DNA of 64,000 nt. Source: Mycobacterium yunnanensis. Lineage in GTDB: Bacteria; Actinomycetota; Actinomycetes; Mycobacteriales; Mycobacteriaceae. Positions within the stretch are counted from its first letter, which is position 1; each line of letters opens with the position of its first letter. The notes beneath the pieces are model-generated. The model was given only the letters and a program-made list of their open reading frames with translations, searched no databases and was not told where the DNA came from. A program made the translations under genes and the position numbers. The stretch lies in the NCBI RefSeq assembly GCF_025823185.1, contig NZ_JACKVK010000008.1, positions 1,352,312-1,416,311 on the forward strand, given 5' to 3'. Shown here piece after piece: positions 6,612 to 14,644 of the stretch.

Positions 6612-8972
6612 ATGAGCACCAGCACCCAGGCCACGTGGCCCAAGCGCAACGCCCAGGACTTCGTCGTCGGTCGGGCAGAGTTCGTCGACGATCTGCGCGT
6701 CCCGGGGATGCTGCACATGGCCGTCGTGCGTAGCACGCGGGCGCACGCCCGATTGCTGGCCGTGGACGCGACGCGGGCGGCGTCCCGTTCAGGGGTCGTC
6801 CGGGTGCTCGAAGGTCGGGAGGCGTCGGCGACGCTCGCGACACTGCCCTACCAGTTCGGCGTTCCCGAACTGCTGGGTGCCGAAAGCCGGCCATTGACGG
6901 CGCTTCCCACCGATGTGGTGCGCTACGTCGGGGAGCCGATCGCCGTCGTGGCCGCCGAGAACCCCCGCGCCGCCCGCGCCGCTGCGGCGGCGGTGACGGT
7001 GCGGTACGACGATTTGCCGGCCTTGTTCGACGTGCGGCATCTCCTCGGTGTCGAACACCTGAACGCCGCGGATGCCGTCCGCCTGATCGCCGAGAACCAC
7101 TTTCGCAGCGGGGAACCCGAGGGCGCACTTCAGAGGGCGCCGCACGTCCTCGACGCCACGTTCTCGGTGGGCCGCAGTGGAGCCGCACCCTTGGAGACGC
7201 GCGGTTATCTCGCGGACTGGGACGAGGAGTCGGGGCGGCTGACCGTGCACGCCTCGCACCAGCAACCGTTCCAACTACGCACCGAACTGGCCGAGGTTCT
7301 GGGCATGTCACCGACCGCGATTCGCGTGGTGGTGGCCAACGTCGGCGGATCATTCGGGTTGAAGATGACCGGGCAGGTGGAGGAGCCCCTGGTGTGCCTG
7401 ATGAGCATGCTGTGCCGCCGGCCGGTGAAATGGATCGAGACGCGTTCCGAGACCATGCTGGGCGGCGCGCGCGAACAGGTGCACCGCGTACGCGTCGGCT
7501 TCGGCGAGGACGGCCGGGTCACCACCCTCCTCGACGACATGGTCGTGCCCGTGGGGGCACGATCGGTGTCACCAGGCTGGCGGCAGGCCTACGTCAGTGC
7601 GGCGAGCCTGCCCACGGCCTACGACGTCCCTCACGTCGACGCCCGCTCCCGGGTGCTGGAGACCAATCTGCCGCCATGGCACGCGTGCCGCGGGTTCGGC
7701 AAGGAGGCGCCCACCTTCGTGATGGAGCGGGTGATGGATCTCGTCGCGCGTCGGCTCCGGTTGGACCCAGTCGATGTGCGTCGCCGGAACCTTCTGCAGA
7801 CGAGCGCCTTTCCGCACCGAATGCCTTCGGGTTATCAGATCGACAGCGGTGACTTCGAGGCGGTTCTCGACAAGGTCCTCGACCTTGCCGATTATCCGGC
7901 CGCAAAGACGGCCGTCGTGGCGAAGAGCGGGCCGCGTCGTCGTGGCGTCGGGGTGGCCTTCGAGATCACCCCGGAGGGCGGCGGCCACGCGGCGGGCAAG
8001 ATGGGCCCCGGCGTAATTCCAACGGTCGCCGCCTCCGAGAACGCCACCGTGCGCGTCGACCGGAACGGCCACGTCACCGTGCTCAGCGGCGTCACCAATC
8101 CCGGGGGCGGCAACGACACCGCGCTGGCCCGGCTCGCGGCAACCGAGCTGGGGACCACCCCCGACCGCGTCACCGTAATCCAGGGAGACACCGATCTCTG
8201 CCCGCCGGGCACGGGCAACGCGAGCAGTCGCGGCGCCGCAGTCGGTGGGGCCGCGGTGGTGCTCGCCGCCCGGCAGCTGGCCGACCAACTACGCAAAGTC
8301 GCGGCAAGCGAATTCGGTGGCGCACCGGCCGACGTCACGTTCGTCGACGGGGCCGTCCGAGTCGCCGGCGGCGCACCGGTGGTGCTGGCGGACGTCTGCA
8401 GGCTGGCGTTGCGGTCGAGCGGGGCTGACTGGCTGGAGTCCACCCACGGTTACCGTCCCACGCCGCCGGAGGATCCGACGTTTCGGGACAGCTATCCGTA
8501 CTTCTCCAGTGGCGCCTACGTCGCCGAGGTCGAGGTCGACCGCGACACCGGCATCGTCCGGGTGCTGAAGCTGACCGCGGTGCACGACTGCGGGCGGGTG
8601 CTGGAACCCGTGCTCGTCGAGGGTCAGCTCCAGGGCGCGATGGCCATGGGGGTGGGGCTTGCCCTATTCGAGCAGAGCCGGTTCGACGGCGGGGGAGCGT
8701 CGGCCACCCGCACGTTCAAGGAGTACCTCATTCCACGGGCAAACGACCTGCCCGACTTCATCATTGGCCACTACGAGACACCCGCGCCGTACACCCTGCT
8801 GGGAGCGAAGGGGGCGGGTGAAGCCGGCGTCGGTGGCGCGCTCGCCGCGGTCGCCAATGCCGTCGACGACGCGTTGCAACGCAATGGGGACGCCGTGGCG
8901 CCGGTGACGTCGATTCCGTTGACCCCGCCTGCGGTGCTGGCACTGACCGCCGACTCCCGGGGCGCCCCGTGA
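6612..8972 (+). CDS. Xanthine-dehydrogenase-family Mo hydroxylase, large (molybdopterin) subunit
   Basis: A 786-residue molybdopterin-binding subunit. It has the N-terminal a/b-hammerhead domain (D-F-V-V-G-R-A-E-F-V-D-D-L), the glycine-rich V-G-G-S-F-G-L-K-M motif, the A-C-R-G-F-G-K-E-A loop, and near the C-terminus K-G-A-G-E-A-G, which contains the active-site glutamate conserved in molybdenum hydroxylases. These enzymes hydroxylate carbons, often in N-heterocycles or aldehydes, using water. A GTG lies directly upstream, but the ATG is better spaced from GAGGAG. The order large-medium-small differs from the common cox order. GTGA overlap with the FAD subunit. No XdhC-type maturation gene is seen in this window. 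Confidence 0.92.
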   Translation: MSTSTQATWPKRNAQDFVVGRAEFVDDLRVPGMLHMAVVRSTRAHARLLAVDATRAASRSGVVRVLEGREASATLATLPYQFGVPELLGAESRPLTALPTDVVRYVGEPIAVVAAENPRAARAAAAAVTVRYDDLPALFDVRHLLGVEHLNAADAVRLIAENHFRSGEPEGALQRAPHVLDATFSVGRSGAAPLETRGYLADWDEESGRLTVHASHQQPFQLRTELAEVLGMSPTAIRVVVANVGGSFGLKMTGQVEEPLVCLMSMLCRRPVKWIETRSETMLGGAREQVHRVRVGFGEDGRVTTLLDDMVVPVGARSVSPGWRQAYVSAASLPTAYDVPHVDARSRVLETNLPPWHACRGFGKEAPTFVMERVMDLVARRLRLDPVDVRRRNLLQTSAFPHRMPSGYQIDSGDFEAVLDKVLDLADYPAAKTAVVAKSGPRRRGVGVAFEITPEGGGHAAGKMGPGVIPTVAASENATVRVDRNGHVTVLSGVTNPGGGNDTALARLAATELGTTPDRVTVIQGDTDLCPPGTGNASSRGAAVGGAAVVLAARQLADQLRKVAASEFGGAPADVTFVDGAVRVAGGAPVVLADVCRLALRSSGADWLESTHGYRPTPPEDPTFRDSYPYFSSGAYVAEVEVDRDTGIVRVLKLTAVHDCGRVLEPVLVEGQLQGAMAMGVGLALFEQSRFDGGGASATRTFKEYLIPRANDLPDFIIGHYETPAPYTLLGAKGAGEAGVGGALAAVANAVDDALQRNGDAVAPVTSIPLTPPAVLALTADSRGAP

Positions 8973-9784
8973 GCACCTTCCGCACCGTGGTGCCCAAGAG
9001 CCAGGACGACGTCGCCGGCGTGCTGGCCCGCGCCGACGACGTCCTGCTGATAGGCGGGGGCACGTTGACCGTCCCGGCGCTCGTCCGCGGTGACGTACGT
9101 CCCTCGCTCGTCGTCGACCTCGGCAGGGCCGGAATGGACCGCATCGAGGTGCAGCCGGACGCGATCCGCATCGGTGCCCTGGTGTGCTACCAGCAGCTGC
9201 TCGACTGCGAGGGTGTCCGGACTCGACTTCCGCTACTTCATCGTCTCTGCTCGGGAATCACCGGCGGCATTCAAATTCGCAACCAGGGCACCCTCGTCGG
9301 GGCATTGTGTGCGGCGCGGCCGCAGTCCGACGGCCCCGCCGCCCTCGTCGCTCTCGGCGCGGACGTCGTCGTCCGCTCGAGCGGGGGATCCCGCGTCGTC
9401 GGCGCATCCGAATTCATGCGCGGCGCCGAGGATCCCGACCTCGGGCCGGATGAGTTCGTCACGGCGATCCACATACCGTTCCAGAACTCCGATTCGGGGT
9501 ACGTCAAGGTGAAGTTCGCCGAATCGTCCTGGCCGGTTCTCACCGCCGCGGCGGCATCCGGACACGTCGTCATCGGCGGCGTCGCCGACGTACCGCAGCG
9601 AATCCCGCTGCCGGATCTGCGGGTTGACGCGGTCCGCGGCGTGGTCGCCGAGCACCTGGACCGGATTGCGCCGCCACAGCGGTGGTCGGATCTGCGCGCC
9701 GACTGGGATTACCGGCGGCGGGTGGCCCCCGAGGTGGCGGTGCGGGCCGTGTCCATGGCATTTCGAGAGGTGGGCCATGATTGA
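8969..9784 (+). CDS. Mo hydroxylase FAD-binding (medium) subunit
   Basis: A 271-residue FAD-binding subunit of the CO-dehydrogenase/xanthine-dehydrogenase type. The first FAD motif reads L-I-G-G-G-T-L-T-V-P (about residues 28-37; family form A-G-G-T) and the second segment reads I-R-N-Q-G-T-L-V-G-A-L-C (family form I-R-N-x-G-T-x-G-G). It transfers electrons from the iron-sulfur subunit to its acceptor. It overlaps the large subunit by GTGA and the small subunit by eight bases. At 271 residues it is close to the usual 280-290. Confidence 0.9.
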   Translation: MSTFRTVVPKSQDDVAGVLARADDVLLIGGGTLTVPALVRGDVRPSLVVDLGRAGMDRIEVQPDAIRIGALVCYQQLLDCEGVRTRLPLLHRLCSGITGGIQIRNQGTLVGALCAARPQSDGPAALVALGADVVVRSSGGSRVVGASEFMRGAEDPDLGPDEFVTAIHIPFQNSDSGYVKVKFAESSWPVLTAAAASGHVVIGGVADVPQRIPLPDLRVDAVRGVVAEHLDRIAPPQRWSDLRADWDYRRRVAPEVAVRAVSMAFREVGHD

Positions 9785-10283
9785 CGACTCCGTGGGTACC
9801 GATGAGGTCACCGTCGACCTGGTGGTCGACGGGCGTCCCGTTCATGTCACAGTCGACGCCGACCTCACCCTGCTCGACGTCCTGCGCGAAGAACTCGGGC
9901 TGACGGCGGTCCGCGCGGGCTGCCGAAACGGGGACTGCGGAACCTGCACCGCCATGGTGGACGACCGGTGCGTCAAGACATGCCTGATGCTGGCGGCTCG
10001 CGTCGACGGCGGCCGCGTCGACACGATCGCGGGTCTGGCCGACGACGACGGTGTGCTAAGCCCGGTGCAACGAGCGTTCATGGAGCAGTACGCCTTTCAG
10101 TGTGGCTTTTGCCTGCCAGGCATGTTGCTGGCGTCGACCGATTTGCTTAAGCGCAACCCCGATCCGTCGACCGAGGCCGTTCGAGATGCCCTGAGCGGCA
10201 ACCTATGTCGATGCACCGGATACACCAACGCGGTACGAGCCGTGAAGCGCGCCGTCGAGATGATTGGTCAGCCACCCCGCTGA
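9777..10283 (+). CDS. Mo hydroxylase [2Fe-2S] (small) subunit
   Basis: A 168-residue ferredoxin-like subunit. The plant-type cluster motif C-R-N-G-D-C-G-T-C plus a later cysteine (V-K-T-C) binds the distal [2Fe-2S] centre; the helical second domain carries Q-C-G-F-C and N-L-C-R-C-T-G-Y for the proximal centre. All eight ligands are present. The ATG start is inside the end of the FAD subunit gene, giving tight coupling. Completes a three-subunit hydroxylase with the two preceding genes. Confidence 0.93.
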   Translation: MIDDSVGTDEVTVDLVVDGRPVHVTVDADLTLLDVLREELGLTAVRAGCRNGDCGTCTAMVDDRCVKTCLMLAARVDGGRVDTIAGLADDDGVLSPVQRAFMEQYAFQCGFCLPGMLLASTDLLKRNPDPSTEAVRDALSGNLCRCTGYTNAVRAVKRAVEMIGQPPR

Positions 10284-10349
10284 CGAGTTCAGACCTGCAC
10301 CGGGCGCCCTTCGCCGCGGTGTCGATTCACCCTGGCCCGAGGAGGATTC

Positions 10350-11681
10350 ATGACGTTTGCGAACCAGCGCCCGGCTCAGACGGCGGCACCCGGGGACACG
10401 ACGCCGAGGCGTCCGTTCCGGACGCTGCTCGGGGCCGGCATCGGGAACACGCTGGAATGGTACGACTGGAGCGTCTACGCAATCTTCGCGCCGTTCTTCG
10501 CCGCCCAGTTCTTCGTCGACGACGGTGCCACCGGCGCGCTGTTGTCCACCCTGGCCGTCTTCGCGGTGGGCTTCCTCATGCGACCCATCGGTGGTTTCCT
10601 GTTCGGCTGGCTCGCGGACCGGCGGGGCAGACGGTTCTCGATGACGACGTCGATGTTGCTCATGGCGGCGGGCAGCCTGGTGATCGGGGTGACACCGGTG
10701 GCCAACCAGGTCGGCGTCTGGGCGGCGATCATCCTGATCACCGCGCGGCTGGGACAGGGACTGGCCCACGGCGGCGAGATTGCGGCGTCCTACACCTACA
10801 TTGCCGAGGTCGCCCCGCCCGCCAGACGCGGCCTCTGGTCGACGAGCCTCTACATCTCGGTGACCGCGGGTGTCGTCTTGGCGTCACTCATCGGTGCGGG
10901 CGCCACCAGCATCGTCGGCGCTGACGCCCTTCGCGACTGGGCGTGGCGGATTCCCTTCCTGCTGGGCGGGCTGCTCGGACTCGTCGGGCTCTACCTGCGG
11001 CGCACTCTGCCGGAGACGGAAGCCTTCCTGGCGGAGTCGAATTCGGCGACGTTCGAGCAACCTGCGCAGCCGACCACCATGCGGGAATTGCTGCACGGCC
11101 TCGCGCAAAACAAGGTCAACCTCGCCCGGATGATCGGGTTCAGCATGGCGGCCACCGTGGTCTACTACACGTGGGCCATCGGCATCTCAGGGTTCGCCAT
11201 CAGCTCGCGCGGCGTCCCCGCGGGCAGCGCCTTGTGGGCCGTCGTCGGAGCCAACCTGGTCTTCATGGTCACACTTCCGTTGTGGGGCAAGCTATCCGAC
11301 CGCATCGGGCGCAAGCCCGTCTTCGCCACCTACTCGGTCGCGTTCATGATCCTGACGTTTCCACTCCTGGCCGCCATCGACGAGTCGCCGATGCGCTTGT
11401 TCGTGGTCACGTCGGTGGCGCTGTTCTTCCTTGGTGCCTTCATCGGCATCATGCCCGCCTACTTCGCCGAACTGTTCCCCACCCACGTGCGCGCTTCGGG
11501 CATCGGTGTGCCCTATTCGTTCACCGTCGCCATCTTCGGCGGGACGGCCCCTTACATTGCGACCTGGCTGGCCAGCCATCACCAGGAATGGATATTCGCC
11601 CTGTACGCCGTCGTATTGGTCACCATCGGTCTCGTCACCACTGCGTTGAGTCCGGAGACCAAGGGGATCGATCTTCGATGA
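10350..11681 (+). CDS. MFS transporter, metabolite:H+ symporter type
   Basis: A 443-residue 12-helix transporter. The N-terminus has G-N-T-L-E-W-Y-D-W, a mark of the metabolite:proton symporter (MHS) subgroup that includes shikimate and alpha-ketoglutarate permeases. The loop 2-3 motif is G-W-L-A-D-R-R-G-R-R and the second half has the matching L-S-D-R-I-G-R-K. The gene starts 66 bp after the Mo-hydroxylase genes, preceded by GAGGAGG. Probable importer of the carboxylate or cyclic substrate of the block; substrate inferred from context only. Confidence 0.9.
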   Translation: MTFANQRPAQTAAPGDTTPRRPFRTLLGAGIGNTLEWYDWSVYAIFAPFFAAQFFVDDGATGALLSTLAVFAVGFLMRPIGGFLFGWLADRRGRRFSMTTSMLLMAAGSLVIGVTPVANQVGVWAAIILITARLGQGLAHGGEIAASYTYIAEVAPPARRGLWSTSLYISVTAGVVLASLIGAGATSIVGADALRDWAWRIPFLLGGLLGLVGLYLRRTLPETEAFLAESNSATFEQPAQPTTMRELLHGLAQNKVNLARMIGFSMAATVVYYTWAIGISGFAISSRGVPAGSALWAVVGANLVFMVTLPLWGKLSDRIGRKPVFATYSVAFMILTFPLLAAIDESPMRLFVVTSVALFFLGAFIGIMPAYFAELFPTHVRASGIGVPYSFTVAIFGGTAPYIATWLASHHQEWIFALYAVVLVTIGLVTTALSPETKGIDLR

Positions 11682-11686
11682 GCACC

Positions 11687-12374
11687 TCAAGGAAGCTTCG
11701 TGGCAAGCCAATTCAGCACCGGCACCAACGCCTCGTCGGAGTTGCGTTCATAGATGAGCCCATGGCCGTTTCCGTGTACGCCGAAATCCGGCAGGTGCAA
11801 CAACTCGGCCGCGGCCCCCGCCGACTGCAACCACTCGACGGTGGAACGACCAGCCGGTGCGAACGGCGACGCCCCACCGGTCAGGATCCGCCGGTCTGCG
11901 ACCAGCCAGCCCGCGGGGCCGGACGCCGAACGCGTCGAGAGCTGCGTCGTCGTCGATGTCGAACGGCCATTGCGTGTGCCCGTGCGACAGGTCTGATGGG
12001 AAGAACACGGTGCGGCCCTCGGCGTAGGAGAAGGGCGGCCCCATCGGTCCGCTCACCGCGGGGTGATACGGCGAGCGTCCCTGGGTCGGGCGGTCCACCA
12101 CGAACGCCGGTTAGCCCGCCTCGACGAACCGCTGCGCCCAACCGGGTCTGCCGTCGGGAGTGTCGAGCCACTCGGTGCCCTGCACCGCGCCGCCGTGAAC
12201 GAGAACCACAGGGAAGGGCTTGGTGGAATCCGCCGGGGCCTCCCATTGCACGAACATCGCGCCGTGCTGGTATTCCTCGCCTCCGACCGTGACGCGTTCT
12301 CCGGCGAGCCAGAAGTCTCCACGTCGCGACCGCCGGATCGCTCCCCGTTCCCAGAACCGGTTCTCGCGTCTCAT
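11687..12374 (-). pseudogene. Alpha/beta hydrolase pseudogene with stop, frameshift and deletions
   Basis: On the minus strand an alpha/beta hydrolase starts normally (V-V-L-V-H-G-G-A-V-Q-G-T-E-W, the oxyanion region) and reads to F-V-E-A-G, where TAA replaces an expected Tyr codon (about 12111-12113). The homologous frame continues with P-A-F-V-V-D-R-P-T-Q-G-R to about 11935. There the frame changes and resumes at S-A-S-G-P-A-G-W-L-V-A-D-R-R, the strand just after the nucleophile, so the nucleophile and the region before it are lost. After D-R-R-I it runs directly to the C-terminal D-F-G-V-H-G-N-G-H-G-L with the catalytic His, suggesting a second deletion. It ends five bases after the convergent MFS gene. 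Confidence 0.8.
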
Positions 12375-12547
12375 TGCTCTCCGTGGTCCCTCGGGTGGCC
12401 GGCCATCGTCGGCTTCGAGGTTAGGTTCTCGAGCCACTCGGTGAGGGGGTGCAGCACACCCACTCAGAGCCGGAATCGAAGCGATAACTTGGGATTCGAG
12501 ATGGACGACACCATCCCCGTCAACCACATTGCACAGGAGAATCACCC

Positions 12548-13447
12548 ATGACATCGACGATCGCCGACGCCGGCACCTTCGACATCGCCGGCAAGTCGGT
12601 GACACGCCTCGGATTCGGGTCCATGCGCCTCACGGGGCGGGGGATCTGGGGTGAGCCCACGGATCGCGACGAGTGCATCGCCGTGGTTCGGCGCGCCGTC
12701 GAACTCGGCGTCCAGTTCATCGACACCGCTGACTCGTACGGACCCTTCGTCGCCGAGGAAATCATCAGCGAGGCGCTCCATCCGTATCCCGACGACGTCG
12801 TCATCGCGACGAAGGCGGGCCTGACTCGCAACGGTCCCGACGTCGTCGACACCGCCGAGGGCCCCAAGCGTCTCGGTCCGGCGGCTTGGCCCCCGGTCGG
12901 GCGGCCGGAGTACCTGCGTCAGGGTGCTTTGATGAGTTTGCGCCGGCTCAAGCTAGACCAGATCGATCTGTTCCAGCTGCATCGCATCGACGAGAAGGTG
13001 CCGCTGGCCGACCAGGTGGGCGAGCTCAAGGCGCTGCAGGACGAGGGCAAGATCGTGTCGATCGGACTGTCGCAGATCACCCCGGATCAACTCGCCGAGG
13101 CCCGTCAGATCGTCGACGTCGTCACGGTGCAGAGCAGGTACAACGTCATCGACCGCAGCGCGCAGGACGTCTTGGACGTGTGCAACCGGGACGGCATTGG
13201 CTTCATCCCGTGGGCCCCCGTCGCGCAGGGTGGTCTCGACAAGGCTCACGAGGCGCTCGCCGAAGTCGCCCGCCAGCATGGGGCCACGCCCGCGCAGGTA
13301 GCCATTGCGTGGCTGCTGCAAGTTTCACCGGTCATGTTGCCCATTCCGGGCACGTCCAAGGTGGCGCATCTGGAGGAGAATCTCGCCGCAGCCGGAGTGA
13401 CATTGTCCTCCGACGAGGTCGAGAAGCTCACCGCGGCAGCGCAATAG
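12548..13447 (+). CDS. Aldo/keto reductase
   Basis: A 299-residue aldo-keto reductase with an intact tetrad: Asp in F-I-D-T-A-D-S-Y-G, Tyr in the same segment, Lys in V-I-A-T-K-A-G, and His in F-Q-L-H-R-I-D. The NADPH-binding C-terminal motif is P-I-P-G-T-S-K. It reduces aldehydes or ketones with NADPH. AGGAGA lies upstream of the ATG. It is co-directional with the Mo-hydroxylase genes and is followed by two damaged EthD-like genes, so it may once have headed a small operon. Substrate unknown. Confidence 0.93.
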   Translation: MTSTIADAGTFDIAGKSVTRLGFGSMRLTGRGIWGEPTDRDECIAVVRRAVELGVQFIDTADSYGPFVAEEIISEALHPYPDDVVIATKAGLTRNGPDVVDTAEGPKRLGPAAWPPVGRPEYLRQGALMSLRRLKLDQIDLFQLHRIDEKVPLADQVGELKALQDEGKIVSIGLSQITPDQLAEARQIVDVVTVQSRYNVIDRSAQDVLDVCNRDGIGFIPWAPVAQGGLDKAHEALAEVARQHGATPAQVAIAWLLQVSPVMLPIPGTSKVAHLEENLAAAGVTLSSDEVEKLTAAAQ

Positions 13448-13462
13448 GCACGGGTGACCTCC

Positions 13463-13644
13463 ATGACCAAGATGATCGTCGTGTGTGCCGGGGACGGCGA
13501 CACCTGGTTCGACCGAGAGTGTTACGCCACGAAGCACTTTGCGTTGGCAATGGAGTGCTGGGGACGGCGGAGCGCGTCATGGCCGACGTGAAGAACTTCA
13601 CCGACACGTCGGTCGTGATGCGCAGTGTCTACGATCCGCTCTGA
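13463..13644 (+). pseudogene. EthD-like protein remnant 1 (internal deletion and frameshift)
   Basis: The frame opens M-T-K-M-I-V-V-C-A-G-D and reads to A-M-E-C-W-G, the N-terminal half of a small EthD/dimeric ferredoxin-like-fold protein of about 100 residues. It then goes out of frame near 13560. The C-terminal part (G-T-A-E-R-V-M-A-D-V-K-N-F-T-D through Y-D-P-L) follows at once in another frame. About 40 residues of the family middle are missing. The junction is in the run TGGGG. EthD-like proteins support degradative pathways; this one is surely inactive. Confidence 0.75.
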
Positions 13645-13645
13645 G

Positions 13646-13946
13646 ATGGCGACCCTTCTCGTCACCTACATCGGTGATACCAGTTCCCGGTTCGACAGGG
13701 CCTATTACACGAATCACCATCTGCCGCTCGTCTCGCGTACCTGGGACCCACACGGTCTCCGGGGCGTCGAGGCGTATTTCTGGGATGGTGGTGAGGCGAC
13801 CAACGTGCCGATCGCAATCTGCCTGTGTCACTTCGCCAATCGCGACGAGATCGACGCGGCCCTGGCCGCCGACGAATGTGATGGACGACATCGCCAACTT
13901 CACCGACGTCGAGCCGACCCGCTCCATCATGGAACGGGCCGTCTAG
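13646..13946 (+). pseudogene. EthD-like protein remnant 2 (frameshift near the 3' end)
   Basis: Starts one base after the stop of remnant 1. It reads M-A-T-L-L-V-T-Y-I-G-D, with R-A-Y-Y-T-N-H-H-L-P-L typical of EthD-like proteins, up to L-A-A-D-E at about 13876. The natural C-terminus (V-M-D-D-I-A-N-F-T-D-V-E-P ... E-R-A-V) is present but in another frame. One extra base or a short out-of-frame deletion explains this. A run-on product of about 107 residues would have an unrelated tail. Paralogue of the preceding remnant. Confidence 0.72.
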
Positions 13947-13975
13947 ACCCGTCGTCGACGGGCTAGCTCGACCGC

Positions 13976-14410
13976 TCAGGACGGCTTCGGGTAGCTCAAC
14001 ACGTTGATGAGATTTCCGTCCGGGTCGCGAATCATCGTGGCTCGCAGGCCGTCTGCCGAGACACTCTTCAGCCTCCACACGAGCGCTAAGCCAAGGCTCT
14101 CGAAGCGGCGTGTCACGGCCTCGAGATCATGCGTTCGAAAGACGATCGCCTTGAGGCCGCTGGTGGCCAAATGCGGTCCCGGAGTCATGGCAGGTGACAG
14201 TTCGATGCCCGGTCGCGACAGCAGCTCGATGCGCATTCCTGGTATTTCCAGCAGAACGAAATGCGCTTCGACGGCCTCGGAGTACGTGCGGTAGGAGACC
14301 GTAAAACCGAAGACTCGCTCATAGAACGCGATGGATTGGTCGAGATCGGTCACGGAGACGGCAACGTTGTCGAATTGCACGTCGCTCGCATGTCCGCATA
14401 CGTCTGTCAC
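13976..14410 (-). CDS. VOC family (glyoxalase/dioxygenase-fold) protein
   Basis: A 144-residue vicinal-oxygen-chelate protein. Paired beta-alpha-beta-beta-beta modules are visible: D-N-V-A-V-S-V-T-D-L-D-Q-S-I-A-F-Y-E-R-V-F-G-F at the N-terminus and I-R-D-P-D-G-N-L-I-N-V-L-S at the C-terminus. The usual metal positions carry Asn rather than His/Glu (D-N-V-A-V and L-I-N-V), so a glyoxalase-type metal site is doubtful. I chose the GTG because AGGAG lies seven bases upstream; an ATG five codons earlier would include that AGGAG. A repeat of the LacI-operator core lies 171 bp upstream. Confidence 0.82.
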   Translation of the reverse strand: MTDVCGHASDVQFDNVAVSVTDLDQSIAFYERVFGFTVSYRTYSEAVEAHFVLLEIPGMRIELLSRPGIELSPAMTPGPHLATSGLKAIVFRTHDLEAVTRRFESLGLALVWRLKSVSADGLRATMIRDPDGNLINVLSYPKPS

Positions 14411-14580
14411 GGCAGGGCTCCTCATCTGTGGGGCTCGGGTGAGCGCGTGTGCTCGCTTCGTCAAGGTGGTTGCCGCACTTCGGACTTGGCGTCGGACGCG
14501 AAGGTCGACCTGAAAGCGTGGTGACGTACCACACGTGAACGTCGGTACGATAACGCTCGGGCGACGCCGAGGTCGACTCG

Positions 14581-14599
14581 TTGATATCAAATCTCTGAC
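14581..14599. promoter_or_regulatory. Second copy of the catabolic operator core
   Basis: The 10-bp palindrome TTGATATCAA at 14581-14590 is identical to the one at 4851-4860, and the match continues (A, then T, then TGAC) so that 16 of 19 bases agree. It lies between the SDR gene and the VOC gene on the minus strand, upstream of VOC. The LacI half TCAAACGTTTGA of the first site is degenerate here (TCAAATCTCTGA). Shared regulation with the cyclase operon is plausible but not shown. Confidence 0.45.
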
Positions 14600-14644
14600 G
14601 GATCGCCGTGCTGGAGCAGAAGGGCCCGACCTGATGGACCGCCT

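Noticed and set aside
12443..12465. Hairpin GAGGGGGTG...CACCCACTC as a terminator
   Set aside because: The stem is imperfect and lies upstream of the ruined hydrolase, not behind a gene; it is probably chance in GC-rich DNA.
13976..14590. Longer start for the VOC gene
   Set aside because: The added N-terminus is Arg/Thr-rich without family similarity and would include the operator-like repeat at 14581.
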